Origin: Parietichytrium sp. I65-24A
Lineage: Eukaryota > Sar > Bigyra > Thraustochytrida > Thraustochytriidae
Direction of reading: 5' to 3'
NCBI GenBank assembly: GCA_012862575.1
Contig: BLSF01000038.1
Span: 126,317-190,316, forward strand
DNA: 64,000 nt
Position 1 is the stretch's first letter, and every line of letters starts with the position of its first letter. Of the stretch, positions 30,299-45,200 are shown piece by piece. The translations under genes were made by a program, and so were the position numbers. Under the pieces are notes generated by a model. It saw only the letters and a list, made by a program, of their open reading frames with translations, did not search any database and was not told the DNA's origin.

Positions 30299-33200
30299 AT
30301 GAAGGCTCGTGCATTCGCGCTCGCAGTCGGGGGGCTCTGGGCGCATTTGGCTCAGGGCCGAAGGTCTGAGCAACCTGGAAGAAGTCTCGAGGAGTCTGGC
30401 AACGCGACAGATACGTGCCCATTTTCGGAAACTGCGGCCGACTCTCCTTGCTACAATGAAAATTGTTCCGCTGATCCGTCGTCGGAACTGTGCATAAGCT
30501 ATGTGATTAGCTACTGCCAAGAAAACGCGACTCAGGATGCGGCCTGTGTTGCACTTGTCGGCTCGGAAGGAGGCAAGACATCCGCCCCGACTACCTCGCA
30601 GGTGGACCCCTGCCCTTTCGATGGATGGACAGCTGACTCGCCCTGCAACTACCAGGTTTGCATTGAATCGCCAGGATCTGAGAACTGCCAACTGTATGTT
30701 GCAGAATACTGCAATAACGAAAAGGACGATCCGGGCTGCCAGTCGCTCAGTGGAGACAGCAGTTACACGTATCAACCAAGCGGGCAATACACGAGTGCCC
30801 CGACACAAGGAACCATTGACCCTTGCCCATTCGATGACGTGCGCGAGGGTTCGCCTTGTTTAAGCGAGAGCTGCTTAGGCTCTCCAGATTCAGAGGCTTG
30901 CCGCAACCAAGTGAGCGAGTACTGTTACAAGTACGAGGAGGATCCCGGCTGCCAATCGCTCATTGGGTACAGCACGGGCACGCCAACTCCATCGTACACT
31001 TACTACCCAAGCACCTCCTCACCAAGTGCTAGTTCCATTGACCCTTGCCCATTCGATGACGTGCGAGAGGGTTCGCCATGTTTAAGCGAGAGTTGCTTGA
31101 GCTCTCCAGATTCAGAGGCTTGCCGCAACCAAGTGAGCGAGTACTGTTACAAGTACGAGGAGGATCCCGGCTGCCAATCGCTCAGTGGCGACAGTACTGG
31201 CACGCCGACTCCATCGTACACTTACTACCCAAGCACCTCACCACCAAGTGCTAGTTCCATCGATCCTTGCCCATTCGATGACGTGCGAGAGGGCTCGCCA
31301 TGTTTGAGCGAGAGCTGCGTAAGCTCCCCAGATTCAGAGGCTTGCCGCAACCAAGTGAGCGAGTACTGTTACAAGTACGAGGAGGATCCCGGCTGCCAAT
31401 CGCTCATTGGGTACAGCACGGGCACGCCAACTCCATCGTACACTTACTACCCAAGCACCTCACCACCAAGTGCTAGCTCCATCGATCCTTGTCCATTCGA
31501 TGACGTGCGAGAGGGCTCGCCATGTTTGATCGAGAGCTGCTTAAGCTCTCCAGATTCAGAGGCTTGCCGTAACCAAGTGAGCGAGTACTGTTACAAGTAC
31601 GAGGAGGATCCCGGCTGCCAATCTCTCATTGGTTATGGCACGGGATCGCCAACTCCATCGTACACTTACTACCCAAGCACCTCCCCACCAAGTGCTAGTT
31701 CCATCGACCCTTGCCCATTCGATGATGTGCGAGAGGATTCGCCGTGCACGACATCAGTTTGTCTCGACGATCCAGGATCGGGGTCCTGTCAAGCATATGT
31801 GACGGAGTATTGCCAAGTAAATCCAGACGACGCTGGGTGTGCTACCTTCTCTCCAAGCGCCGAAACCAGCCAAAGCCCAACTCCCATGCCGACACAATCG
31901 CCCACAGTTCCGGAAGGGCCAAGCGCAGCAAACAGCAAACTTTTGTGCCCTCCTTTCATGTACATTGGAGTGCCGTTTCGCTGCAACGTTACATTTCTCA
32001 ACGAGTTGGGTAACCCGCTTGACAACATCAACACGGCAAAGGTTACAGCAACGACGACTCTTGGCGAAACTGTCAACCTCGTCTTAAAGTCAACTGGCGG
32101 CAATGGAACGTTTAGTACGGAGATCGACGTGCCATCAGAATTTTCATACCTCAGCGTTCAAGTAACGGTAGGGGGTGTTGATATTATGTCTTCTCCGGCA
32201 ATAGTAGATGGGGCCCGTTATCCAGTGACCGTGGACTGTGGAAGTGAGAGCGCTTTGCAAGCAGGCGACGATTTGGAGTGTGTTGCAAAGGTAACTGAAG
32301 TGGAGAGTTCGGTATCAGACGATATTTTAGCGCGTTCATTTGCATCCCAAATGATAAGCGCACTTGGAGCGACAAGTCAAGGCAAGATTGAGATTTTGAA
32401 TCCGAGGGAATTTCTCATACACTATCCTCTCTATCTGACTGGATCGTTCCAGGTGGAAATCACTTTTCAGGGCACCAAAATCATCTCTTCTTTAGCACTG
32501 ACAGTCACTGGTGGGGCAGTGTCTAGTGCGAATTCGAGTCTCCTGTGCGAAGTCAGTAGTGGACTCAGGAGGGTTCAAGTGCAAGCTGCATTCACTTGCA
32601 CTCTCTACCTCATGGACTCATTCGGCAATCGCGCAGGTTCCGAGGAATCTGCATCGAATTACAAGCTTGTTGCAATGCGAAACGATAACTATGTTGCTCT
32701 TGAGTACGACTGGGAATGGGTCCGAAGCTCTACGAATCCGAGCGATATCGTATTCTATGTCATCGCTCCAACATCACAGGGTGTGCTGCAACTCACTGTG
32801 ACGGAACCTTTGGAGTCAGAACAGGGAACGATCGGAACGATCGATCTTGTGCCGCCTACATCAATGGATGTGTTGGCTGGATTTATGGAGCCAGGAATGT
32901 CCAGCTTCTCGTGCTTGGGCTCGGTTGCAGCTGGGGGATCAGCAAAGTGCGTTCTTAACATGAGCGACGTCTTTGGAAATCCAACTAGTACAGTCGAGGA
33001 CACTGCATTGTTCAAAGCTTACGCGACTAGTTCTGCGGGTCTCCTCACAGCCGTTCCGATCGGGACCTCAGGCTTCGCGACTCGATACTTCAAGGCGCCT
33101 CTCAACATTGAGAATATGACGGTGTATATTCAGTACAACGACCAGGAATTATCCTCCGACAGTAGAATTGTGAGCGTGGAACCGTTGGTCGTACAGAATG

Positions 33201-36200
33201 TCACCCTCGCCTGCGATGTTGCGGAAACCGTTGAGGCCGGAGCGCCAATATCTTGTGAAGTTGGCTTGCTCAAGAGCTCAGACGTATATGTCGGCGACGA
33301 ATCAATAGAGGAGATGCTCTTCCTGCGGACTACTTCAAACGGATTCGCGACCACCCAATCAGGTTTGATCGCTTTCACCGGTGAAACCGGACGCTACTCG
33401 TTTTCGTTTGTGCCAAAGTACGAGGGAGCAACCCGCATTCGTGTTGGTTTCAGCAACGCTGCTGCAATCATACTATCTCCAACCTATTACGACTTCAAAA
33501 CCGTCGCTGGTGAGCCGAATGCAATGTATTCCACCTTCAAGTGTGACAATGCAAAGTTTACGGTGAATGCAACTGTATCCTGCGATGCAACTTTCCGAGA
33601 CTCCTACGGTAACCTTGTCTCTGCAGCTACTATCGACCAAAGCAATCTGACCATGTCCCTCTCAAGAGGTGAGGCAACCTTCACATCTCGATCAGCCGTC
33701 GCTGATTCAACTGCTAGCTCGCTCAAAGTTACCTTTCAAGGAATGAACTCGGCTGGAAATTGGACCGTCTCGGCTCTGTTAGGAGATCAATCTCTCTACA
33801 TGGCAACAACCAAGTTGCTTGCTACTCCGGGTAGTCTGGCTCCTCCAAATTCTCAGCTAGTTTGTCCAGCGGGCGGCTATGGTGGGTCCATTGTGAAGTG
33901 TTTCTTGGTGGCCAATGATGCCTTCGGCAATCCTACCCAAAACGGTGGTTCCGTGGACCAGATCATTGCCAAGTACAACACATCCTCCACCGCGAAGGCA
34001 TTTGCTCAGATTGTTGCTGTCGCCGGAAATACGGATCAAACCGATTGTCCGTTCCTGACTACTCAAATTGGAACATCTGGGTCGTTCTGTGCATCGTATG
34101 CCATTTACTTTGTCCCTCCAGTAACTTCGAAAGACGCTTTGATTCAGCTCGATGTCTCTTATGCTGGAGGCTCCATTGGAACCCGAACAATTCAGGTTGC
34201 TCCTATCCAGTTGAGCGCCCAGCTGTCGTCTTTCGACTGCTCCGGAGCCAGCATAGTAGCGGGATCGGATGTTGTGTGCACCGCAGAAATTATGGCAATA
34301 GATGGCACCCGAGTCGGCGATGAGAACCTCGCCAGTATCCTTGTTCCCAAGGCAGCCGGCCTCTCCCTTCAGTCATCCAATATTACTTTTCTGAGCACTG
34401 GACTGTTCGAAATCAGATACAAGATCACATCAGCGGGAGTTGGGCAAATCGGTCTGTCGACTAAAATTGATAGCATCTCACAATTGGGCAGCCTTTTCAC
34501 GGTGTCTGTAACTGCAGCTGGTGCGTCACCTCAGACGACCGTATTCAACTGTGCTGGATCAACCGGTATTGTTACACTCTCAGCAGGAGTCGACAACAGC
34601 CTGGTCTGCGGTGTCACCTTTTTGGACGCCTATGGCAATAGAGCGGCTCTAAGCGAAGAAGAGCTTGCCTATCTCGAAATCGAGTCGCAGGCTTTCTCGA
34701 CGAATAAAAATGCCACATTCTCGAAGCAATGGACTGAGAACAATGCCTGGCTCGTAGTGAAAGGACTCACCGTGTCCGGTTCTTACAGCCTAGTCCCGAA
34801 GCTGAGGGGAACGGCTTTGACTCGCGCAAGCAACGTGTACAATTTTAAAGTAGCTGGCGGTTCGCCAAGTGCGTCCAAGTCCGCATTTTCCTGTCCTGCA
34901 CAGGCGTCTGGGGGAGCAAAGGTCTCGTGTGCAATTTCAGCTAAAGATAAATTTGGCAATGTGGCAACGATTTCAGATCTGAAACTGTTCACAATCAACT
35001 CCAATACAGTCAATAGCGAGAACGTAGAGCTTCTTACCCTGGGAACAGCAGAAGTGACCAGCGCTGGACTGATTGTTGGATCGATCCGTGCTCCCACGCT
35101 GGGAGGCACAATGGACATCCAAGTCTTTTTGGAGGGAATCCCATTGGCAGACGCTCGGGCTCATGTGGTTGTCAACCCCATCGACATCTCCTTTGATATT
35201 TCGAGCGTAACTTGTGAAGCTGAAAGTGGTTCCGAGCTCATTGCGGGAGAGCCTCTTTCTTGCAAGTTGCAGATGTTTAGTTCTTCAGGCGACGCCGTTG
35301 GCGATAGCACCTTTGAATCTCTCATCATTCCGCAGGTTCGTGCAGCCGGAGTTGAAATTGGAGCAGAAGCTGTCACTTTTCTTGACAGCGGTGTGTACGA
35401 AATCGTCATCCTGCCAACTTTTACAGGCAGTCTTGAGGTCGAGACAACCTTTCGCATCGGGACCGTTATTCATTCGATTGGCGACGAAATCTACTTTGAA
35501 GTCAACCCTGGTCCAGTCGACGCGCAGCAATCGACAATCGAGTGTCTTTATGAAATGGTGACGTCTGCATCACTCACTCGCATGTGTTCTATTGAACTGC
35601 GGGACACGTACGGAAACATTGCAGGATCTGAGGAAGATGTGTATGGTTTGCGACTTGTCTTCCCAGACGATTTAACATCCGTCGCCCAGCCAACCTACTC
35701 CTTTGGCTGGGATGATTCCACGTCTTCCATAGCAGTGTTCCTTGGAGGGATGACCAAAATCGGGCCCTGGGAGATCAAGGCAGAATACGCGTCCTCGAGT
35801 TTCTCTCAGAGTGCTTCCGTGTATGTCTATGCTGGTCCAATGAGCGCATCTATGAGCGAAATAAGTTGCCCAGAGTATTTCATCGCTGGAACCAACGGGA
35901 TTTGCCAAATTTCTCCGATGGATAAATTTGGAAACCCAACCTTCAATATTGAAGAGCCAATATCCGTTCGGTACTACGACACAGAAGCTGCAGACACGGT
36001 CCAATTTGGCGTTGTCGAGCTAGCTCAGTCTCAGTCAACGGACTCCGTCCTAGGTACCGACTCTGGGATTGCCGGAGCCGAGCAGCCACTCTTTAATGGC
36101 ATCATTGAAATCCCTGACGAAATAGTCACCCTCAGTGTTGTCGCATTCCTCGGTAGGGAGAGCATTGGTATGGTCTCCGTAACGACCAAGCCTCTGGACG

Positions 36201-39200
36201 TTGACTTTTCCGCGTCCTCCTTTGAATGTAATGTTTTCCAATCTCTTGTCGCGGGAGAGCAAGTCGACTGTTTCATTTATTTGCTCAACTCCGAGCTTGA
36301 GCCAATCGGAACGGAAACCGTCGCCGCTTCATTGTATGGACTCAGCGGGCTGGGTGCCGCCAGCACCTTGACGCTGGGAACAAACACTGCTTCGTTTCAA
36401 GACGAAGGAGCCTTTCGAATCAGCTTTCAGCCCACCATAGCCGGCATCAACCGATTTGGAGCATCATATAAAGGCTCACAAATTGGCATTGCCTACGATA
36501 TTGAAGTCACTGCTGGCTCAGTGGATGCCTCCACTTCTCAATTCTCTTGCAAAACGAAAACGACAGTGGCTGGGAATGCCTTTGCGGGATGCTACTTTAC
36601 CCTTTTGGATTCATACGGCAATCGCGCTGGCAAAAGCGAGGACATATCTTTCCTGACCTCAACTGTGGAAGGTCCAGGTACGTCTCTTCCCACCGTTGAG
36701 TTCATTTGGTCGTCCGGAACTGCCTCGGACGGGTATCTTTTTGTTGAGGGCGCTTTTCAATCTGGAGTGTACAAAATGAGTGTCTCATACGAAGATACTC
36801 AAATCGGAAACAAACTTTCGTTCAACACCACGGCAAGCACCGCCGTTGTACCATCCACTGAACTAGTATGCTCTGGGACTGTGTTCCCAGTAGCTTCGGA
36901 GATACCGTGCAGTGTATACTTTGAGGACGCCTATCAGAACCCGACTTCGTCGATAAAAGGGACGCCTTCTTTGAAAGCAGTCGCAAACTGCTCTGGGGAA
37001 ATTTCAACGAATTGGTATGCATTATCTGCCACGTCTACAGCGGGAAAATTTGGTGTCCAAAAGCTAATCGCTCCTCGGCAGCAATGCGCAGTAGAATTAG
37101 CGCTGTTTTATGACTCCGCGCCTGTAACTGGAGTCGTGGCATCATTCGAGGTCGACTTCCCGACAATTTCGGAAGAAAAATCCTATGTTCAGTGCATTGA
37201 TGCAGATTTGACGCTCGTCGCTGGGACAACGGTTTCTTGCATCATGCAGATCCAAGATGATTCCGGCCAAGCCATTGGCGGAAGCGCACTGGTGAACAGC
37301 TTTCGTGTGACCTTTGGGCAACAGGCTCCAGCGGTCGCCTTTGTGTCAACTGGCTCCTTTCGTTTTGACTTTACTCCAAAGATGGTCGGTTCTGGCCCGC
37401 TTTTCGTACAGTACAGGAACAGGGACGGCTACGTTTATCTTCCAATCTATGCTGGAGAGTCAGGAACGCCAACGTCTTATTTCTATCCTGCTGTCGTACC
37501 TTCCGGGCCAAACTTGCAAAAGTCATCGATTACGTGCACCGAACAAGTTGTCGCCGGAGGCGCAGTGACTTGCAAATTCTTGCTTCGAGACGAGTTCGGC
37601 AACGCGAGGTCCAGTCAATCAGACATGGAACAAATTACAATCAAAGGCTCGAGCACTGCAAAACTTTCCAAGACATGGACAGCCAGCAGCGCGGTCATGT
37701 CGACCTCCGCCTTCACATTCGAAATCGAGGTGACTAATTTTGCAACTACCCAGGGCTCTTCGAAGCTAACTTGGTGGCGCAAGTCTGATACTTTGGGCAG
37801 CGACTTGTTTGCTGTGACGGTGCAGGTGGTTGCCGGTGCCCCGTCCAGTGCACTGAGCAGTTTTACTTGCCCTACACAGGCTGTGTCTGGCCTTCCAATA
37901 CTCTGTGAGGTGAACCTTAGAGATTCGTACGGAAATGATGCAGAGGTTGATGAGACTATCCTCTCGAAGCTTTCCGTTCAAAGCGGTGAGAGATGGGGTC
38001 AAGTCACGCTTGAAAATGGCTTATACGCGACCTTAACTTTGGGAGCCATGGAATCGGCGAATCTCACAATCGCGGTAAGCTACGACGGGGTGAACATACC
38101 TTCCTTGGCTCAGAATGTCCTCGTTACACCTATCACACTTGACTCATCGAGCTCAAAGTTCTCTTGCTCAGTTACCGCAAGTGGAGTGGTCACGGCTGGT
38201 TCGGCTGTGACCTGTTTCTACACGGTTTCCCTGAGCGGATGGGAAGAGGATAGCGTGGATACAATCTTGGGAGCTATTTTAGGATCCTTTTCCGCTGAGC
38301 TCACCCTTGAGAGTACGAAGACCAGGGTGGCGTTGACAGACATCAGCTATATTGGTGACAAGACTTTCAAGGCGTCATTTATCCCCACAACTGCTGGAGT
38401 ATCAACATTTCGACTCCAGCGGAAACAGGAAAGCTCTATCACAACGATGGGAAGCCTGTCGATCACTGTGGCTGCAGGAAAGCCTTCCTGGACGTCGTCG
38501 ATCATCGATTGTTCGAGAGCAGCCAGTGAACGACTCGCTGGCAGCTACCTGCGCTGCGGTATTCGAGTATATGACATATACAACAATAGAGCGGGGTCTT
38601 CGAGTTCATTTACCGGACTAAAGGTTCAAGTGAGCGATACAGAGTCGAACATCTTGCAGCCATTTACGTTATTGGCAAACTTCTCATGGGTCGGTACCTC
38701 TACGTCGTCTGCTCAAGATATTTCCGTCTCTGTGAGTGGCCTCAACACAGCAGGTGAGTGGAAGGTCTCGGTCCTCGACCTCTCTGGAAACTCCATCAGC
38801 ACGTACGTCACGGTTGACCCAGGCTACCTGAGTGTCTCAAATTCCAAGGTTATATGTCCAGCCACAGTCCAAGCAATGACAACCTTGGAGTGCGTCATCG
38901 ACGCAGTGGACAGCTATGGAAATCCTACCTTACAAATTCGGGACACATCGAAGGGACTCTTCTTGAGCGGCTTGGATAACACCACTGGGGTTCGATCTTT
39001 CAGCAGGATCGGTCTTGAGGAGGTCAGCGCAAGCACCGATGCGTCAGCGGGGTCAACGTCTTTGATTGCTTCTGGTGCAGTGGAGTACAAGTGGATAGGC
39101 AGATTGACTGCATCTGCTTTGGAAACTACAATGGTAATCTCAGCTTCTTACGGACAAGCCTCACTTGGTGAAAAGCAGATTGTTGATGTTGAGCCATTCG

Positions 39201-42200
39201 ATCTTGATGATGAAGCTGTAACATTTCAAGTTGTGGAGACGGAAGACTCCGAGTTTTCCGCTGGTGACAGCATTCAAATGCTGCTGAGCCTCTACGACAA
39301 CGACGGTTTGCCGACTGGAAACGAGGATTTAGGAAACCAACTGCAATTGAACGTCTACCAAGACGGAGCTCTGCTCTCCAGCGCCATGTTTTATAGTGCG
39401 GTCAGTACGCTGAGCACAGGGGTGTTTTCATTCGATGTCACGATCCTCATGGCCGGGAACTCTACCGTTTCCGTTTCATTCGGAAACATGTTTGACGCTT
39501 CTCTGTCGCTATATGTATTGTCTGGACAACCCGTTGCGGAGCTTTCTGAAATAAGTTGCAGCTCAAGTATTTCATACGCCGCCGGAGCAGCTGTGCAATG
39601 TCCAGTCCAGCTTCGCGATAGTTACTCGAACGTCGTTGAGCTCACAGATAGCGCGGTGTCAGGGTTGTCCGTACTCGCAGTCTCTCCGCTGGACTCAACG
39701 CTCCAGATTCCTGGTACGTTCAACCTGTCCACTGGCATGATTGGATGGACAGAGTCCACATTAGTCAACTCTGGCGTGTGGAAAATCGAAGGCGCAATTG
39801 GAACTGAGGCTATGCCTTTGTCAAGCGCGGTGAACGTTACTGCTCAAAAGGCAAGTGCAGCCAACTCTGAGATCACGTGTCCAACGCAAGCACAAAGTGG
39901 TTCACAGTTCCTATGCAAGATAGTCCTCCTGGACAGCTTCCAGAACCCGACAGCCAAATTGGGAGGTATTTCTGTAATGATGCGCAGTCCCGATTTGCTA
40001 TCGTCAAGCTTTAGCGCCATCTCTCTTTATGCCAAAGGTCAAGGGATCGCTGTGTTCACTGCGAACCCAGATTACGTGGGACAGTCTGTCTCCGTTGTTC
40101 TAAGCAACTCGACTGGCCCAGTCGAGAGTTCTTCCACAACCGTCGCGATCTCCAAGATTGAAATTGACGCGGCAAGCTCGTCCGTCGTTTGCTCCGGCTC
40201 TGGTGCCACTGCTTCGAATCAAACAATAGCTGGGAACATGGTTCAGTGCATCGTTACACTGCTGGACTCTACAGGAGCGCCTGTGGGTTCAGAGTCCCTC
40301 GGATCCTCGCTCAAGCTGGAATTGCTCCCAACCCCTTCGCAGTCGAGCATTGTCAAGTTTCTGGGGACCGGCACTTTCGCGGTTCAGCTTTACCCAACCA
40401 AGGCGGGATTGATGACAATCGGCGTTCTCTACGACGGGGAGGTAGTTGGTCACAGCACCTCGAAATTAGGGGTTTTGTCAAGCACTGCTTCAGGGACGTA
40501 CAGTACCTTCCAGTGCCCTTCTTCCTTTCTCGTCGGCAACTCGCTGACTTGCGTGGCAAGGCTCAAGGACAAATACGGTAACGCGCTGAGCGACGACAAG
40601 CTTAAACTAGCTACGATGACGGCAAAATTAAGCAGTCTATATACCGGATCGGTTGTTGAAGCATCCGCCGGCACAGTGAAAACTGACGTTTCTTCGGCGC
40701 TAGAGTTCAACTTTCCTGGGGGCTCACTGCTCTCGGCGTCAAAGTGGCAAGCCTCGGCGATCATCAATGGGGTCTCGCTTAAGACGCAAAGCGGTTCAGC
40801 GGCAGCTTCGGTGATTGGTAAACCTTTAGGCACGTACGATATAGATATTGAGTGCCCGGAGCAAACCACTGGTAACTCAAAGGCATTGTGCAAAATTTAC
40901 ATGTATGATCAGTACGGCAATCCAACTCTCAGCGGGGCCCAACTGTCTGCAAAAGTCTTGTTCACAACGCAGAATACCATGACTTTCCCCTCGCTTTCTG
41001 AGAAAGTTGACAGCTCTGCTTCACTTAGCATCTCCTCAAATGTTGCGCCAGAGAGCATGTGGTACGAAACTTCCTTCTTGGCGCCTGCCATTGCGGAGCA
41101 AGTAACTGTTGAGATTTACAACAAGCAGGAGCTGAAGGGATCGGCGAGTGTCGAGGTTCTTCCGCTCGATGTGAGTGCAAGTAATTCGGAGCTCAGCTGC
41201 CCGGAAAAATCTCAGTCGGCTGGCACGATGGTTCAGTGCATGCTTTACATGAAATCCAGTGAGAATGAAGCCATTGGGGAGGAGTCTTCCTTGGGAGCTC
41301 TTAAGATTCAGGCGCTTTCCAAAGGAAACTTGCTCTCCTCGAGCAAAATCCAAGCGCAGTGGCTTCAAACAGGTATTGTCATCGTCTCGCTTAATCTCAC
41401 TCGATCTGGAACATACGAGATTCGCGCATACTTCGCCAAGGGTGTATCCGATAGCGAGCTTCTTGGCGAGACCGCCAGCGTCAACGTCATCCCTCACAGT
41501 ATTGCAAATTCCATATCGCTGTCGTGCTGGCCAAGTGCATGGACTTCGACTGCGTCTACGGCCGTAATGATGACAAGCGGGCAGGAGTTTGTTGCTGGGA
41601 ACAATATTTACTGTCCTGTGTCACTGTACGATCGCTATGGAAACGCTATGCTGGCAAGTCAAATAGCAATCTCGTCTCTTCAAGCTGATGCAGGAAGCGA
41701 TTCAAGTCTGGATTCTTCTAGTCTGAGTGTGGAGCAACACGCAGAGATGGGCATCATTGCGAAGGGCAAGATCAGTGCGAGTGGCTTGTGGTATATCTCC
41801 ATTGCTTTGCCTGCCCAAGCAAAATACAGTCCAAAGGTTCCTGTTAATATCGTAGCTGGAACCTTGAGCGGAAAAATGAGCTCGATTGTTTGCCCCGCGT
41901 CTGCATTCACCGCATCTACTGTGGTGTGCTCTGTGAATGCAAGAGATAGCTATGGAAACTCGATCACGTCGCTACCAGAAACAATCGCTACTAGCATTCT
42001 CACTACCGCAGCAAGTACGAGCGGTGGCTACACTGCGTTCGGGTCTGCATCCTTTTCGGCTGCCATGGATACTTTGGAGCTAAGCGTTTTGGCTCCGTCC
42101 TTTGAGACAGAGCTGAAAGTCAGCGTCGGGCTATTAAGTAGTGATGCAACCTTCAAATTTGCCGTTCAGCGGGTTAGTATTCTGCCGAAGGCTCTCTCTG

Positions 42201-45200
42201 CCGAGTCATCTTCCGTTTCGTGCGACGCAACGAGCGCCGTTGCCGGCTCCAGCGTGACGTGTTTTGTGAGCATAACAGAGGACTCCGGAGAACCATTCGG
42301 CTCAGCAGCCTTCTTCAGTAACTCGATTCGACTCCAAGCCAAAAACGGCGGCCGAGTGATTACTGTTGTCGACGGCACGTACCTCCAAACGGGATTGATG
42401 CAGTACACCTTTCAGTCGACGACGACAGGAAGCACATCCATTTCTGTCATTTACAACAAGAAAAAGTTCCTGGATAGCGCGTTATCCGTTGAGATTACCC
42501 CAGATGTGGGTTCGGTGGACAACTCAATTTTGACTTGTCAAAAGGCAGTCGTTGCTGGGAAGAAATTGGTTTGTTCAGTTGCGCTCAAAGACAAGTTCGG
42601 CAACAAGGCTTCTCACGACGGGACGTTGTCTCTTCATGGAGAGCTGCAAGGCACGGTGAACGCCCTTGACTCCGAGTTTGATTCGGAGGGGAGCAGTTTT
42701 ATTGCAAAGGCAATTTTTGCGAGTGTGGAGCTGGCCGGGAACTGGTCCTTTTCTCTTAAAGACTTGAGTGGCGGAGTATCAACCAGCAAGGCGACGGTGA
42801 TTGTCTCTGGCGGAGCTCCAGACGCCTCCACCTCCCAGGTCGTTTGCCCTGCTTCCGTTGCTTCTGGAGTTAAGTGGACATGCGATGTCATTCCGTATGA
42901 CACTTTCGGGAATCTGGCCACTTTTGCGGCCAGCTCCACGGCTCAATTGCCCATCATGATGGAAGTGGCATACAATTCAAACGTAGAGTACGGCACGTTG
43001 AAGATTGACGGAGAAGCATTATACTTGGAGCACTCCGCACCAGTCGTGGACGACAGTGCTATCACAATGTCTATCAGCGTGTTCTATGCCAAAGGAAAGA
43101 AACGTCTGCCATTAATTCTTTCCAACGGAGAGTCGGTCCAGGTGGAACCAATACAAATCAATACCGACAACGCTGTAGTCAAGTGCGACCCGACAATTAT
43201 TGCTGCCGGCAGCGTGGCAACGTGCACCATCTACATCTCCGATGAAGCTGGAAGTCTAATGGGAGGGCCTGAACTCGCCAGTGTGTTCAATCCAAAGGCG
43301 ATCATTAAAGGTCTGCCTGTTGCGAGCGTGTCGTCTGTAGTGTATGTTGTGGAAGGTGTATATCAATTCACAGTTCTGGCCAAGCAGACGGGCCAAGTGC
43401 TCGTTTATGTATACTGGAGAAATACCGTACTGAGCAAAGGGGAGTCCGGATCATCGAGCAGCTTCACCGTTCAGGCGGGGTCTGTGGAGCCCGCAAACCT
43501 GGGGCTCACATGCTCTCACTCAGTTCTCTCGGCCGGCAGTAGTTTGACATGCAGAGTCATCCTTCGAGATGCCTACAAAAACATTGCTGGGTCTGAAGAT
43601 GATGCCGAAGCCTTCACGGCCGTTGCTATATCAGCGGATGGCACATCCCAACTCGAAGGATCCGCCCTGACCTTTGCTGTAGACAGCCAGGGAACTCGCG
43701 GTTTCAGCACGGCGGTCGAGATCACTGAGGCTGGCAAATGGCTAATTCAAGTGTATTCGACATACAGCACCTCACTGGGCGTTCTAGGTTCTCAGACAGT
43801 CGAAGTGACAGCCTTGACAACCCGGGACAGCTCTAAGAGTGAACTCTCGTGCCCAGAACTCGGCTACGCTGGCTCGTTTGTGAAGTGCATCTTGAATACG
43901 TATGACATGTACGGAAACCCAACCGGTACCGCCGCGGACCTTTCTTCTGTGGTCGGCTTGGCCAATGTTGGCGATGATATCATCAATGTGGAGAAGTTCT
44001 TCGGATCTGCAATCGGTGAATTCATACTTCAGGCCAAGCCAAGCACAGTTGGAAACATGACCGTCAAAGTCAACACCCAAGAGGCAGTTCTCGAGATAGC
44101 TGAAACGGCCATCGAGCCATCCGCTTCGGCGCTTTACTGCCCAGAAGACACCACATTTAAAGCGGGGTCAGGAGTGACATGCCACCTGAAATTAAACGAC
44201 GCCAGTGAAACGCCACTTGGGGATGCCAATGCTATTAGCTTCTTGCGAGTCACTACGAAGAACTCTGGTGTCAAATTGGATGCATCGGTGGTGTACACCG
44301 GCGAAACCGGACTCTTTCTTGTCAAATTCACTCCTCTCAAGATGGGCGTCGTTGCAGTTACAGTCGAGATGCGAAAATCTGGAAGCTATGTGCAAATCGG
44401 AAGCACTAGTCGGCTGAATGTGCTCCCCGGAGCGGTGGTTCCAGCTTGGAGCGTCTTGACTTGCGGAAAGCCCTCTTCGGAAGGCATCGTCATGACTGCA
44501 GGATCTTCGTTATCGTGCAGAATTGCGCTTCGCGATAGCCTCGGCAACGAAGCTGGTTCTGCGGGAGACGAGGCGATCTTTCGAGCTGCAATAGTAGACA
44601 AAACAACTCTGATCCCGGTTGGTACAAGTTCAATCACATTCAGTAAAGCTGGATCTCTCACTCTCACTGCGACATCCACCTTGGCCACAAATGCTCTTAT
44701 TCAAGTCACTTATCTCGACACAACGACTGCCGCAGAAGTGCTTCTCGACAGTGTGCATATTGTGATCAAGCCGTCTGTGGCAAGCGCCAGCAAGAGTTAT
44801 CTCACTTGCCCTGAGTACGTGGTACAAAACGCGATGGGCTACTGTGCCGTGACGCTGGTGGATGTCTACGACAATGTTGCGCTGGGAAGCACTGCAAACT
44901 TTGATGTCGTCAAACCCGCGGTGTACAAAACGGGCACCAGTAAATTTATGTGGGCTCAATTCCAGTCGAGCGCGGACGGCTTAGACACCAAGCTTGCGTT
45001 TAAAGCAACCTTAGCTGGAAACTTCACCATTCAGCTCTCAGCTTATGATGCCGCCAAGAATCGACTTGGGGACGTGGTGAGCGTTGCAAACGTTGTTGCT
45101 CGTGAACTCGCAATCAGCTCCTCCAACTCTCAGCTAACTTGCAAAGAGTCCGAGCTTGAAGTTGGGTCCATCGGGTACTGCTTGATTACTGCGAGGGACC

